A stretch of 64,000 nucleotides of DNA from Cepaea nemoralis (taxonomy: Eukaryota; Mollusca; Gastropoda; Stylommatophora; Helicidae), in NCBI GenBank assembly GCA_014155875.1, contig JACEFZ010013481.1, positions 62,001 through 126,000 on the forward strand, written 5' to 3'. Under the pieces are notes generated by a model, which saw nothing but the letters and a program-made list of their open reading frames with translations, searched no databases and was not told the DNA's origin. Below are positions 32,710-45,011 of the stretch, in pieces. The first letter of the stretch is position 1. Each line of letters starts with the position of its first letter. Both the position numbers and the translations under genes were made by a program.

Positions 32710-35700
32710 GGATCCACACAAACATGTAGATCATTCACACTAACATGTAGATCAGTCACACAAACATGTAGATCATTCACACTAACATGTAGATCAGTCA
32801 CACTAACATGTAGATCATTCACACTAACATGTAGATCATTCACACTAACATGTAGATCAGTCACACTAACATGTAGATCAGTCACACAAACATGTAGATC
32901 TGTCACACTAACATGTAGATCTGTCACACTAACATGTAGATCTGTCACACTAACATGTAGATCTGTCACACTAACATGTAGATCAGTCACACAAACATGT
33001 AGATCTGTCACACTAACATGTAGATCATTCACACTAACATGTAGATCTGTCACACTAACATGTAGATCTGTCACACTAACATGTAGATCATTCACACTAA
33101 CATGTAGATCAGTCACACAAACATGTAGATCATTCACACTAACATGTAGATCATTCACACTAACATGTAGATCATTCACACTAACATGTAGATCTGTCAC
33201 ACTAACATGTAGATCATTCACACTAACATGTAGATCAGTCACACTAACATGTAGATCATTCACACTAACATGTAGATCATTCACACTAACATGTAGATCA
33301 TTCACACTAACATGTAGATCATTCACACTAACATGTAGATCAGTCACACTAACATGTAGATCATTCACACTAACATGTAGATCTGTCACACTAACATGTA
33401 GATCATTCACACTAACATGTAGATCATTCACACTAACATGTAGATCTGTCACACTAACATGTAGATCAGTCACACTAACATGTAGATCATTCACACTAAC
33501 ATGTAGATCATTCACACTAACATGTAGATCGTTCACACTAACATGTAGATCATTCACACTAATATGTAGATCAGTCACACAAACATGTAGATCATTCACA
33601 CTAACATGTAGAACTGTCACACTAACATGTAGATCATTCACACTAACATGTAGATCAGTCACACAAACATGTAGATCATTCACACTAACATGTAGATCAG
33701 TCACACTAACATGTAGATCATTCACACTAACATGTAGATCATTCACACTAACATGTAGATCAGTCACACTAACATGTAGATCAGTCACACAAACATGTAG
33801 ATCTGTCACACTAACATGTAGATCTGTCACACTAACATGTAGATCTGTCACACTAACATGTAGATCTGTCACACTAACATGTAGATCAGTCACACAAACA
33901 TGTAGATCTGTCACACTAACATGTAGATCATTCACACTAACATGTAGATCTGTCACACTAACATGTAGATCTGTCACACTAACATGTAGATCATTCACAC
34001 TAACATGTAGATCAGTCACACAAAACATGTAGATCATTCACACTAACATGTAGATCATTCACACTAACATGTAGATCATTCACACTAACATGTAGATCTG
34101 TCACACTAACATGTAGATCATTCACACTAACATGTAGATCAGTCACACTAACATGTAGATCATTCACACTAACATGTAGATCATTCACACTAACATGTAG
34201 ATCATTCACACTAACATGTAGATCATTCACACTAACATGTAGATCAGTCACACTAACATGTAGATCATTCACACTAACATGTAGATCTGTCACACTAACA
34301 TGTAGATCATTCACACTAACATGTAGATCATTCACACTAACATGTATATCTGTCACACTAACATGTAGATCAGTCACACTAACATGTAGATCATTCACAC
34401 TAACATGTAGATCATTCACACTAACATGTAGATCGTTCAACACTAACATGTAGATCATTCACACTAATATGTAGATCAGTCACACAAACATGTAGATCAT
34501 TCACACTAACATGTAGAACTGTCACACTAACATGTAGATCATTCACACTAACATGTAGATCTGTCACACTAACATGTAGATCATTCACACTAACATGTAG
34601 ATCATTCACACTAACATGTAGATCATTCACACTAACATGTAGATCAGTCACACTAACATGTAGATCTGTCACACTAACATGTAGATCTGTCACACTAAAC
34701 ATGTAGATCATTCACACTAACATGTAGATATCTTCACACTAACATGTAGATCATTCACACTAACATGTAGATCTGTCACACTAACATGTAGATCATTCAC
34801 ACTATCATGTAGATCATTCACACTAACATGTAGATCATTCACACTAACATGTAGATCTGTCACACTAACATGTAGATCATTCACACTAACATGTAGATCA
34901 TTCACACTAACATGTAGATCTGTCACACTACCATGTAGATCATTCACACTAACATGTAGATCTGTCACACTAACATGTAGATCTGTCACACTAACATGTA
35001 GATCATTCACACTAACATGTAGATCATTCACACTAACATGTAGATCTGTCACACTAACATGTAGATCTGTCACACTAACATGTAGATCTGTCACACTAAC
35101 ATGTAGATCATTCACACTAACATGTAGATCAGTCACACTAACATGTAGGTCAGTCACACTAACATGTAGATCATTCACACTAACATGTAGATCAGTCACA
35201 CTAACATGTAGATCTGTCACCCTAACATGTAGATCATTCACACAAACATGTAGATCATTCACACTAACATGTAGATCTGTCACACTAACATGTAGATCAT
35301 TCACACTAACATGTAGATCATTCACACTAACATGTAGATCATTCACACTAACATGTAGATCAGTCACACAAACATGTAGATCAGTCACACAAACATGTAG
35401 ATCAGTCACACTAACATGTAGATCTGTCACACTAACATGTAGATCATTCACACTAACATGTAGATCAGTCACACTAACATGTAGATCAGTCACACTAACA
35501 TATAGATCTGTCACACTAACATATAGATCTGTCACACTAACATGTAGATCTGTCACACTAACATGTAGATCTGTCACACTAACATGTAGATCATTCACAC
35601 TAACATGTAGATCATTCACACTAACATGTAGATCATTCACACTAACTGTAGATTATTCACACTAACATGTAGATCAGTCACACTAACATGTAGATCATTC

Positions 35701-38497
35701 ACACTAACATGTAGATCATTCACACTAACATGTAGATTATTCACACTAACATGTAGATCAGTCACATTAACATGTAGATCAGTCACACTAACATGTAGGT
35801 CAGTCACACTAACATGTAGGTCAGTCACACTAACATGTAGGTCAGTCACACTAACATGTAGATCAGTCACACTAACATGTAGATCAGTCACACTAACATG
35901 TAGATCAGTCACACTAACATGTAGATCAGTCACACTAACATGTAGGTCAGTCACACTAACATGTAGATCAGTCACATTAACATGTAGATCTGTCACACTA
36001 ACATGTAGATCATTCACACTAACATGTAGATCTGTCACACTAACATGTAGATCATTCACACTAACATGTAGATCATTCACACTAACATGTAGATCATTCA
36101 CACTAACATGTAGATCATTCACACTAACATGTAGATCTGTCACACTAACATGTAGATCAGTCACACAAACATGTAGATCATTCACACTAACATGTAGATC
36201 ATTCACACTAACATGTAGATCATTCACACTAACATGTAGATCAGTCACACTAACATGTAGATCAGTCACACTAACATGTAGATCTGTCACACTAACATGT
36301 AGATCTGTCACACTAACATGTAGATCTGTCACACTAACATGTAGATCATTCACACTAACATGTAGATCATTCACACTAACATGTAGATCATTCACACTAA
36401 CATGTAGATCAGTCACACTAACATGTAGATCAGTCACACTAACATGTAGATCAGTCACACTAACATGTAGATCAGTCACACTAACATTGTAGATCATGTC
36501 ACACTAACATGTAGATCATTCACACTAACATGTAGATCTGTCACATAACATGTAGATCATGTCACACTAACATGTAGATCATTCACACTAACATGTAGAT
36601 CTGTCACACTAACATGTAGATCATTCACACTAACATGTAGATCAGTCACACAAACATGTAGATCAGTCACACTAACATGTAGATCAGTCACACTAACATG
36701 TAGATCTGTCACACTAACATGTAGATCTGTCACACTAACATGTAGATCATTCACACTAACATGTAGATCTGTCACACAAACATGTAGATCTGTCACACTA
36801 ACATGTAGATCTGTCACACTAACATGTAGATCATTCACACTAACATGTAGATCATTCACACTAACATGTAGATCATTCACACAAACATGTAGATCTGTCA
36901 CACTAACATGTAGATCTGTCACACTAACATGTAGATCATTCACACTAACATGTAGATCATTCACACTAACATGTAGATCATTCACACTAACATGTAGATC
37001 TGTCACACTAACATGTAGATCTGTCACACTAACATGTAGATCTGTCACACTAACATGTACATCTGTCACACTAACATGTAGATCATTCACATTAACATGT
37101 AGATCATTCACACTAACATGTAGATCAGTCACACTAACATGTAGGTCAGTCACACTAACATGTAGATCAGTCACACTAACATGTAGATCATTCACACTAA
37201 CATGTAGATCATTCACACTAACATGTAGATCATTCACACTAACATGTAGATCAGTCACACTAACATGTAGATCATTCACACTAACATGTAGATCAGTCAC
37301 ACAAACATGTAGATCATTCACACTAACATGTAGATCATTCACACTAACATGTAGATCATTCACTCTAACATGTAGATCAGTCACACTAACATGTAGGTCA
37401 GTCACACTAACATGTAGATCATTCACACTAACATGTAGATCATTCACACTAACATGTAGATCATTCACACTAACATGTAGATCATTCACACTAACATGTA
37501 GATCATTCACACTAACATGTAGATCATTCACTCTAACATGTAGATCAGTCACACTAACATGTAGGTCAGTCACACTAACATGTAGATCAGTCACACTAAC
37601 ATGTAGATCATTCACACTAACATGTAGATCATTCACACTAACATGTAGATCAGTCACACTAACATGTAGATCATTCACACTAACATGTAGATCATTCACA
37701 CTAACATGTAGATCATTCACACTAACATGTAGATCATTCACACTAACATGTAGATCTGTCACACTAACATGTAGATCTGTCACACTAACATGTAGATCTG
37801 TCACACTAACATGTAGATCTGTCACACTAACATGTAGATCATTCACATTAACATGTAGATCAGTCACACTAACATGTAGGTCAGTCACACTAACATGTAG
37901 ATCAGTCACACTAACATGTAGATCATTCACACTAACATGTAGATCAGTCACACTAACATGTAGATCATTCACACTAACATGTAGATCATTCACACTAACA
38001 TGTAGATCAGTCACACTAACATGTAGGTCAGTCACACTAACATGTAGATCAGTCACACTAACATGTAGATCATTCACACTAACATGTAGATCATTCACAC
38101 TAACATGTAGACCAGTCACACTAACATGTAGATCATTCACACTAACATGTAGATCATTCACACTAACATGTAGATCTGTCACACTAACATGTAGATCTGT
38201 CACACTAACATGTTGATAATTCACACTAACATGTAGATCAGTCACACGAACATGTAGATCATTCACACTAACATGTAGATCAGTCACACTAACATGTAGA
38301 TCTGTCACAATAACATGTAGATCTGTCACACTAACATGTAGATCTGTCACACTAACATGTAGATCAGTCACACGAACATGTAGATCATTCACACGAACAT
38401 GTAGATCATTCACACTAACATGTAGATCATTCACACTAACATGTAGATCATTCACACTAACATGTAGATCATTCACACTAACATGTAGATCAGTCAC
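32710..38497. repeat. 21-bp satellite array, left part
   Basis: About 275 copies of a 21-bp unit, catgtagatc + att/agt/tgt + cacactaa. Diversity is concentrated in that one triplet, with rarer ctaa to caaa and gatc to ggtc changes. Because 21 is divisible by three and no frame used contains a stop, minus-strand frames (VNDLHVS/VTDLHVS) run to 648 codons and + frames are also open. It continues at 45566-47715 beyond an LTR element. Confidence 0.95.
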
Positions 38498-39051
38498 TGT
38501 CACCGTCCTAGATACCTAGGGGAATGAAACTCGGGCTCATACAGGCAACAAACTCCGTTCAGATCCAATCTAACATCATTTATTTATATTATGTTACAGT
38601 AAGCTGGCGAAGTAAGGTTTTCACAAGCCAGCAACCCTCACGTTGCGTATCACAGGAGTTTACAATAAAGCAATAATACATGATCGCTACAACAACTCTA
38701 TCAGCTATCTAACGTATGCGTAAAACCCCTAAAGACACTTGGGTTTCCATCTATAAAGTCCCCCTTAAGGTAAGCCCTGTTGCTTCTTCGATGTCCAGTC
38801 CGTGTCTGCCTTTCCACACGTGTCGCAATCCGACACGGGTGGTAACTCTCTCCGAGTTTCTCGTGGACCCCGCAATCGGCGGGCTCCATCGGTGTCCACG
38901 GGGCTGTGGACACGCTGACCGGTCCTTCGAGAAGGCTCTGGATTATTCGAGCCTTCGAGTGACTCGGTTCTTTCCCTTTAGCTGGAGTTCTATCCCTTCT
39001 CCACTCTCTATTATTTTTATGTTGATACCGCCCTCATGTGAGACTGTGACA
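38498..39051 (-). repeat. Gypsy 3' LTR
   Basis: Begins tgtcaccgtcc and ends gagactgtgaca on +, so the ends are inverted tgtca/tgaca. Near-identical partner at 45012-45565. Both LTRs contain a conserved 70-codon minus-strand frame (MSTAPWTPMEPADCGVHEKL), whose coding status is unknown. Confidence 0.93.
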
Positions 39052-39056
39052 GGAGT

Positions 39057-39072
39057 TCCCCTCCCCCCCCTG
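39057..39072 (-). promoter_or_regulatory. Gypsy polypurine tract
   Basis: On the minus strand a purine run (gcaggggggggaggggaa) lies five bases inside the 3' LTR, the usual place for the plus-strand primer of LTR elements. Confidence 0.8.
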
Positions 39073-40633
39073 CTTTGATGGGTTATTATATGGTAATTAG
39101 TTTTGTACTAATTCTGTCACAGGATCACATGAAGTAGGTGTTTGTAGTTTGGTGGATAGTAACTTGGCAACCTATATATCTGCATCAACAACTCATGTAT
39201 TCTCCCATACAGCACTTCAAGATGATTGCTGAAGAGGTCTCTCTCTTCTATGTTCTTAAACATGCTTATCTGACCGAAGTTCCGTGACGTTTCCAGTTGT
39301 TTTTACAACCGCGCCCTTCTCAAGTATCCATATGATACCAAGATATAAAACTCTGTGTAAGAGAGTTTTAACAAGACAAGTTGTCTTGGCTTATTTAAGT
39401 ACACTTGCAAATCTTGTCCTGCGTGTGTATTTCGATACATTTTTACTTCCGTATGTTGTATATTGCTGAATATATAGTTATACTGTTGTTTTATCCCATC
39501 TGACTACGTGTGTTCTTGTTGGCTTGTTAGTGTATTGACTGATATGTTGCTGTCTATAATAAACTGACTGTGTTTTAATTGTTAGTGTTCAGTTTTGAGT
39601 TTGTATAAAGTGTGTGCTCAACGTGTATATGTGATGTGTGGTTTACTTCCAAGCGTCACGAGTTGGAATATCCCTTGTCATGAATTACCCAATCTGTGTA
39701 ATGCATGATCAGGGTATTCAAACAGTGGTGCTTAGATTTAGTGTATTCAATACTAAACATGTATCAACAATTGAGACAGGTAATACATTTTACATGAAAG
39801 ACGCAGACAAATTAAAATAAATACGTTTTGCGTACAATTTGTCCGCTCGGTATATCGCTCTCTCATTTAATTCATTTGCTCTCTCATTCGTACATCTTTC
39901 ATCCAAAATAGTATTTTGTTAAAATACACAAATAAAGTTGAGGTAAGTCTTACTGCCCTTAGAAAAACGGATTAGGCGATATGTTCCCTTTATGGTAGCA
40001 AGTACTTTTTGTACTTGTAATCAAAAAATGGTTTATAACTTAAATAGAAAAATTGTATAGGAAGAATATTTCACCTATGAGTGAAAATGTCTGTAATATA
40101 TTCTGGTAGAAAATATACAAGTTACGCGTTGACATATTTTATATATATAATCAAATACAAGTGTAATACATATTAACTAATAGTAAATTAATTAACTCCA
40201 ACGACGATGTGTGTGTGTTGTCCTACCGTTGTCCGTGTGTTGTTCCATCAATGTTAACAGTTTGTATAGCTGTCTTTTGTATGTTGTAATAGTCGTAGTT
40301 CTATTCCGGTAGTTTGCGAAGTTTCTTGAAATAGCGAGTATGCAGAGTTCTTAATCTTTCCACGATGACTTTAAGTTCCTTGGTTGATAAAATGACTTCA
40401 CAGATATTATATATCGCTCGGATTGTTTTTAAAGCATTGTCAATTGCTAATATGTCTTAATACAATGTAGGGCTGTCACAGTTTCATGTCCGTGAATGTT
40501 ATAAGTAGATTATTCACTTGGTAGTTGATACTTCTGAATCACAGTTCTACAGTAAGTGTAGAGGTACACTGTTTTATGCAACAGACTAAAATATCACAGC
40601 TTATTATGTGGCGACTAATTAATGTGCATAGTG
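39073..40633 (-). other. Gypsy internal region without recognised coding
   Basis: AT-rich 1.56 kb between RNase H and the polypurine tract, where integrase would be expected. No frame longer than about 60 codons and no HHCC or DDE-type pattern was found by eye. Confidence 0.5.
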
Positions 40634-41611
40634 TTAGTCTGCTGGTGCATTAGTTTGCCGTGATAATATGTCAGCAATAATATTATCCGTACCCTTGATG
40701 TGGCGGATTTCAAAGTCGAAATCCTGAAGTAGAAGACACCATCTTGCTAATCGATGATTCTTTGGAACGCCTTGTTTCAGTACCTGCAGTGGCGAATTAT
40801 CGGTCAAAACAACAAAATGGGAACCTAAGAGGAACTTAGATAAACGACGCATACAAAAAAGTAGACTTAATGCCTCCAACTCAACTGTGGAATACCGGAT
40901 TTCTGCCTTTTTAAGCTTGCGGCTGACATAGAGTATTGGATGTCTCACGCCTTGATATTCCTGCATCAGGCATCCTCCAATTGCGATAGCACTCGAATCT
41001 GTGGTCAGAATAAAAGGTATATCTATGTTTGGTAATCTTAATACGGGTGGGTTAGAAAAAATTGATTTCAATTTGCACATTACATCCTCTAAGCGGATAC
41101 TCTTACAATTGCACATATTACATAATTGTATAGGTATCGATGTAAAAATAAGTCTGAATAATGTAAGAGTGAAAATAAATTTACTATAGGCGTATATCAA
41201 AGTTATATGAAAAATTTTGCACCAACAGGAGTTAATGAACTGTAGCATGGTTTTTGCTCTTTCAATTTGGCGCAAAGTTGATTGGTATATGAATGAGATG
41301 GTAAATATGATGAACAATTTGTTTGTTATCCGGATAGTGGTGAAAAATTCATTTTGAAAGGTAGGTAATGTTTGAAGTTGCGTTAACAGCAAAAGTAGGA
41401 AGAGTGTCAGTGATTTGTCTTTGTTCATTCTACTGCTTGGTGAATGTGATTGTTTATTTTTGTTGGTTGAGGTGTGTGTTTCAAAGAAATTGTATTTATC
41501 TGGTAAATAGGTGGATGGTGAAATAAAAATGGTAGTCTTTGTGCTGATGGATTTAGATCCGCATTGTTTGCTGGTTTTGTTCATGCAATAAAGCAGTTTG
41601 TTTGTATGCAA
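40634..41611 (-). pseudogene. Gypsy pol remnant: RT tail and RNase H
   Basis: A 325-codon frame whose last about 150 residues are a Ty3/gypsy RT connection and RNase H. LKSIFSNPPVLRLPN (181-195) leads into ILTTDSSAIAIGGCLMQEY (catalytic-type Asp 205). STVELEALSL (Glu about 244), VVLTDNSPLQVL (Asp 271) and HIKGTDNIIADILSRQ (Asp 314) follow. The preceding about 170 residues are low-complexity and unlike RT; the YxDD palm is absent. Translation stops directly after RNase H, with no integrase. It is therefore a truncated pol that lacks polymerase activity. Confidence 0.88.
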
Positions 41612-41657
41612 TCGTTTCTGACTTTGCTTTTGTGTGAAGTCAATTGTTTGTATTTGT

Positions 41658-42086
41658 TTATTTGCATACTGATTGTTTGCATGAATGTTGCATTGATGAT
41701 GTTATTTCTGTATCTGCATAACTTTCTGCAGCTTTATGTGTTGTTTCTGTTTTAGATTTATGTGTCCTTGATAGATGACAAATTTGCGATGAACACATAT
41801 GATGACACTCGTTTGCTAATAATGCTTCTTTGTCAATAGTAGTGTCCCTTGGATATCTTTGTATTCCTTGGTTATGTTTCTTGGAATTAATGCCGTAATT
41901 GTTTCTAGTTCTCAGAGAAACAAATTGTTTCGACTCATAAAGTTGGAAATTATGAGTTTCTCTCAGTTGTTGGTTTGGTACCTGCGGTTTTGTCTTCACG
42001 AGAGACTGTCTGTAATGTGAAGTTGTCTTCATTGTCTTGTGTAGTAGTGTCGTTAAGACGTACTGTCGTTGCTGTGCTTCTGTCAT
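41658..42086 (-). CDS. Unrecognised 142-codon frame in gypsy element
   Basis: Begins MTEAQQRQYVLTTLLHKTMK; polar, Thr/Ser/Lys-rich, with no motif I can name. It occupies the place where the RT palm should be. It may be linker sequence from the original element or a chance frame. Confidence 0.25.
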   Translation of the reverse strand: MTEAQQRQYVLTTLLHKTMKTTSHYRQSLVKTKPQVPNQQLRETHNFQLYESKQFVSLRTRNNYGINSKKHNQGIQRYPRDTTIDKEALLANECHHMCSSQICHLSRTHKSKTETTHKAAESYADTEITSSMQHSCKQSVCK

Positions 42087-42393
42087 TGTTGTTCTGTCAG
42101 ATAATATGATTTCGGTTGAGAGTACTTTAAAGAAGTCGAGTCGGTTTGTAATGACTCGTCAAGATGTTTGTCATGATTAAGAAGAGTGGTTGCTATTGTG
42201 TCGTTGACTTCGTCGTTTCCGTTATTACGAGAATGTGTCGTTAAAGTAGAATTATCATCGTTGTTGTCAATGTGTTTCTGTTAGTCTGGTTAGTGTCCCC
42301 TGTTGTCTCTGTTGAGTTGTTCATGTGGGTTATGTGAGTCATTTGTTTTGTCACTATATTGGCGTCTTCTGTCTGTTGTTGCACATTTACAGG

Positions 42394-43935
42394 TTACAAT
42401 ATTCCTGTTTCGGTTGCATCCTCAATTCGAGGTTTTATGCTGATGGTGTCATTGCAAGATTCAACCGCCCCTGTGTTATGCACCTCTGTGAATTCGTTTC
42501 GAATTCCGTCATCGGTGGTCTCCCTTGTGCTTTTGGCAGTTTGAGACATGCAAGTGTGTATTTTAATTCTGGAACCACTGTTTGCTTTTTGGATACAGTT
42601 TTTCTGTTCCCATTCTCTGATTTCTTCTTCAGAGCAGGATCTTATGTTAGGAAGATTCCCAAGGATAATTTCCGCGCAAGGATTCTCAAGTACTGCGCAT
42701 AGCACTTGTCCTGATATAAAAGGTGTCCGAATTTCGGCCAGTGCTAGGGGGTATCTTTCGATGGTGCCTGCGAATGTGCGACATGTTACGTATTTGTGTG
42801 TGTAGTCTTTGTCATTAACTAATGTTCTTTTAATTCCACAAAGAGTCGCCCCGCTATCTCGTACTAGTGTACATTGTTTGTTATTAACAAAACCTGTCGC
42901 AAACTTTAACTTGCCTGTTGATGTTAAGGCTGCGTTGGCCATTTCGTTAGACACTGGGATTGTGTGGCCGCATAACAAAGTGGTATCAAGCTGAAATTTT
43001 CTGCAGGTGTTACATGTGTTATCGGTGATGGTGTTAATGATATCTACCGCATTACCTAACTCACTCGCACTTTCATTTTGGATGTCGCATTCGTTCTGTT
43101 GTTCAGTTTCTTCATCTGAAGATGTATCTATTAATGCGGCATTGGCCTGCTTCATCATCTTTCTCCCATCACAACGTGCTGAAAAATGCCCATAACTCGC
43201 GCAAAAATAACATTTAACTGCTCTTTGATATGCGTTCCTTTTGTTTTTTTTTTGTTTTTCTACTATCATTTGGAGATGATGTGGATAATTCGGTGATTTG
43301 TCACACATCGCGTACTGTTCGTGTGTCAGATGACAATACTGACACAGGACTGGTTTTGTGAACTTAGAGCGTTGTTTGAACCTATTTTCATTTGGTTTTG
43401 AATATTTGGTGTTTGTAACCGCTGCTGTTTCATTTTGGCTCATATTTAGCTGAAAAATATCGCGATTAGCTGTAAAATATGCGCTCCCCTTATTTTCTAT
43501 TTCTTGGATAGTCTTACAATCATTTTGTCTCAAAAATTTAGAGAAAGGGGTTGGTATTGTGCTAATGACTTTATCAATTATAATTAGCTCCTTCAGTTTA
43601 TCATAGCTGTTATTTGTTTTTGCTGAGGTTATCCATTTTGTACAAATATCTTGGACTGTAGACACGTAGTCTATGAACGTTTGGTTAGGTGATGGGGCTA
43701 ATTTTGAGAACTGTAGTTGATAGCCTGCTGTATCTAGTGAAAAATGTTGGAGTATTCTTTGTTTTAAATAGCTGTAATCTCTCCTCATGTCTTGTGGAAT
43801 TGTCTCTATCACTTTTAAGGGCTCTAATGCTAAATTTCTCATCAGAATAAATGCCCAATCGACTTTTGCAACGTTATGGTAAGTCATCAAACACTCAAAT
43901 TCTCTAAATATGCGCTTATTGACTCTCCTGAACAA
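42394..43935 (-). CDS. Gypsy gag (capsid, zinc knuckle) and protease
   Basis: A 513-codon frame. Residues 1-160 resemble the capsid region of Ty3/gypsy Gag (WAFILMRNLALEPLKVIE; RILQHFSLDTAGYQLQF). A Cys/His cluster follows at 198-211 (CQYCHLTHEQYAMC), then a perfect CCHC zinc knuckle CYFCASYGHFSARC at 242-255. The aspartic protease has active-site DSGA at 360-363 (TLVRDSGATLCGI) and the matching ILGN at 424-427. Gag packages the RNA and the protease matures the polyprotein. The start is uncertain because the true N-terminal part lies in the overlapping frame at 43887-44411. Beyond the protease the frame runs about 85 residues without RT homology and stops. Confidence 0.85.
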   Translation of the reverse strand: MFRRVNKRIFREFECLMTYHNVAKVDWAFILMRNLALEPLKVIETIPQDMRRDYSYLKQRILQHFSLDTAGYQLQFSKLAPSPNQTFIDYVSTVQDICTKWITSAKTNNSYDKLKELIIIDKVISTIPTPFSKFLRQNDCKTIQEIENKGSAYFTANRDIFQLNMSQNETAAVTNTKYSKPNENRFKQRSKFTKPVLCQYCHLTHEQYAMCDKSPNYPHHLQMIVEKQKKNKRNAYQRAVKCYFCASYGHFSARCDGRKMMKQANAALIDTSSDEETEQQNECDIQNESASELGNAVDIINTITDNTCNTCRKFQLDTTLLCGHTIPVSNEMANAALTSTGKLKFATGFVNNKQCTLVRDSGATLCGIKRTLVNDKDYTHKYVTCRTFAGTIERYPLALAEIRTPFISGQVLCAVLENPCAEIILGNLPNIRSCSEEEIREWEQKNCIQKANSGSRIKIHTCMSQTAKSTRETTDDGIRNEFTEVHNTGAVESCNDTISIKPRIEDATETGIL

Positions 43936-44411
43936 AAGGGCTTGACTAAGCCTTTATATTTGTTGTATTTTTGTTCCTCTTCCTTACTTCTACTTTTGTT
44001 TACTGAAATTTCTAAGTTGGAGTCAATTTCCATTTGTTTCAGTTTTATCTGTGTTTCTGCGTTTAATTGGGCTTGCTTGGTCGCAGCTTCGAGCTCCATT
44101 TGCATCTTCTTCTCTTGAGCCTGCAGTTGCATTTTCTTTTCTTCAGCTTCCATTTGCATCTTTTTCTCTTCTCTTTCCGCTTGCATCTTTTTCTCTTCTC
44201 TTTCCGCTTGCATCTTTTTCTCTTCAGCCTCCATTTGCATCTGCATCTTTTTCTCTTCTCTTTCTGCTTGCATCTTTTTCTCTTCTCGTTCCGTTGCTCT
44301 GTCTTCTCGTGCAATATTTTCTGAATGCGTCTTTTGTGCCCATTCTGAAAGTTTCTCGGCAGTATACCCTAACCTAATTCCTGATTCAATGCACTGTTCT
44401 AATGTTGACAT
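43887..44411 (-). CDS. Gypsy gag N-terminus, charged coiled coil
   Basis: A 174-codon frame starting MSTLEQCIESGIRLGYTAEK, with a long coiled coil of repeated EREEKKMQ/AEEKKMQ units, ending near GLVKPFCSGESISAYLENLSV. The last residues align in sense with the beginning of the downstream frame (IFREFECLMTY), so the two are one gag split by a -1 step within the overlap 43887-43935. Either a single-base change or frameshifting accounts for it. No clear slippery heptamer is seen, which favours mutation. Confidence 0.7.
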   Translation of the reverse strand: MSTLEQCIESGIRLGYTAEKLSEWAQKTHSENIAREDRATEREEKKMQAEREEKKMQMQMEAEEKKMQAEREEKKMQAEREEKKMQMEAEEKKMQLQAQEKKMQMELEAATKQAQLNAETQIKLKQMEIDSNLEISVNKSRSKEEEQKYNKYKGLVKPFCSGESISAYLENLSV

Positions 44412-44987
44412 CTTGTATTTTAGTTAGTGTTTACTTTATCGAAATTAAATCCCTTTGAAATTAGTCTGGGTGTACAAAACTTGGTTATCCCCCTTAATGT
44501 TTACATTCAAATTTGCACGAGCAGGTTTACTTGGTTATGAGATTAGCATATATATATAAAAAAAAACAATAACAAGAAAAATGTTACATCAATGAAAAAT
44601 GAATGAGTATCACTTAGGGATATAATGAGCATGAAATGGGACTCATCTTATTTTTCCTGGTTTCTTGACTGTAGTCTTGTTTGGTTCTGCTGTTTTCTCG
44701 CCACTGCTGGAGGAGAGGTTACATACACACGATATTTCGCGGAACAATCTGATGTTGGAATAAAAAAAAATTAGTAACTGTCACTGTAATTGTCTAGTCA
44801 TGTCAATGTCAAATTTTATGAACATCATAATTATTTCAATTACTTTTGTAGAGGGACTACATTAGCTCATTTACAGATGATACGATGATAGCTGCAAAGT
44901 TATAGACTTTGTCATGTACGAAAGTTGATATATTTTACTTGGCACAACCAAGAGCTGTCTGGAAAGTAAAGCTTGTGCTTGCCAAAA
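44412..44987 (-). other. Gypsy 5' leader
   Basis: AT-rich non-coding stretch between the 5' LTR/primer site and gag, as expected for an untranslated leader. Confidence 0.6.
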
Positions 44988-45004
44988 CCGGCTTCGGGCC
45001 CCCA
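44988..45004 (-). promoter_or_regulatory. Candidate gypsy primer-binding site
   Basis: On the minus strand tgggggcccgaagccgg begins eight bases after the 5' LTR. Its tggggg start fits complementarity to a tRNA 3' CCA end, but I cannot name the tRNA with confidence. Confidence 0.45.
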
Positions 45005-45011
45005 AATAGCC

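Noticed and set aside
32685..38503. Minus-strand frames of up to 648 codons made of VNDLHVS/VTDLHVS repeats
   Set aside because: The monomer is exactly 21 bp with no stop in several frames. Frames are open on both strands, there is no start context, splice structure or non-repeat domain, and the array is broken by 1-bp indels that simply end one frame and start another.
41658..42086. Possible envelope or RT in the gypsy 142-codon frame
   Set aside because: No RT motif (no YxDD, no conserved Leu-Pro-Gln block) and no signal peptide or membrane segment; kept only as an unrecognised frame.
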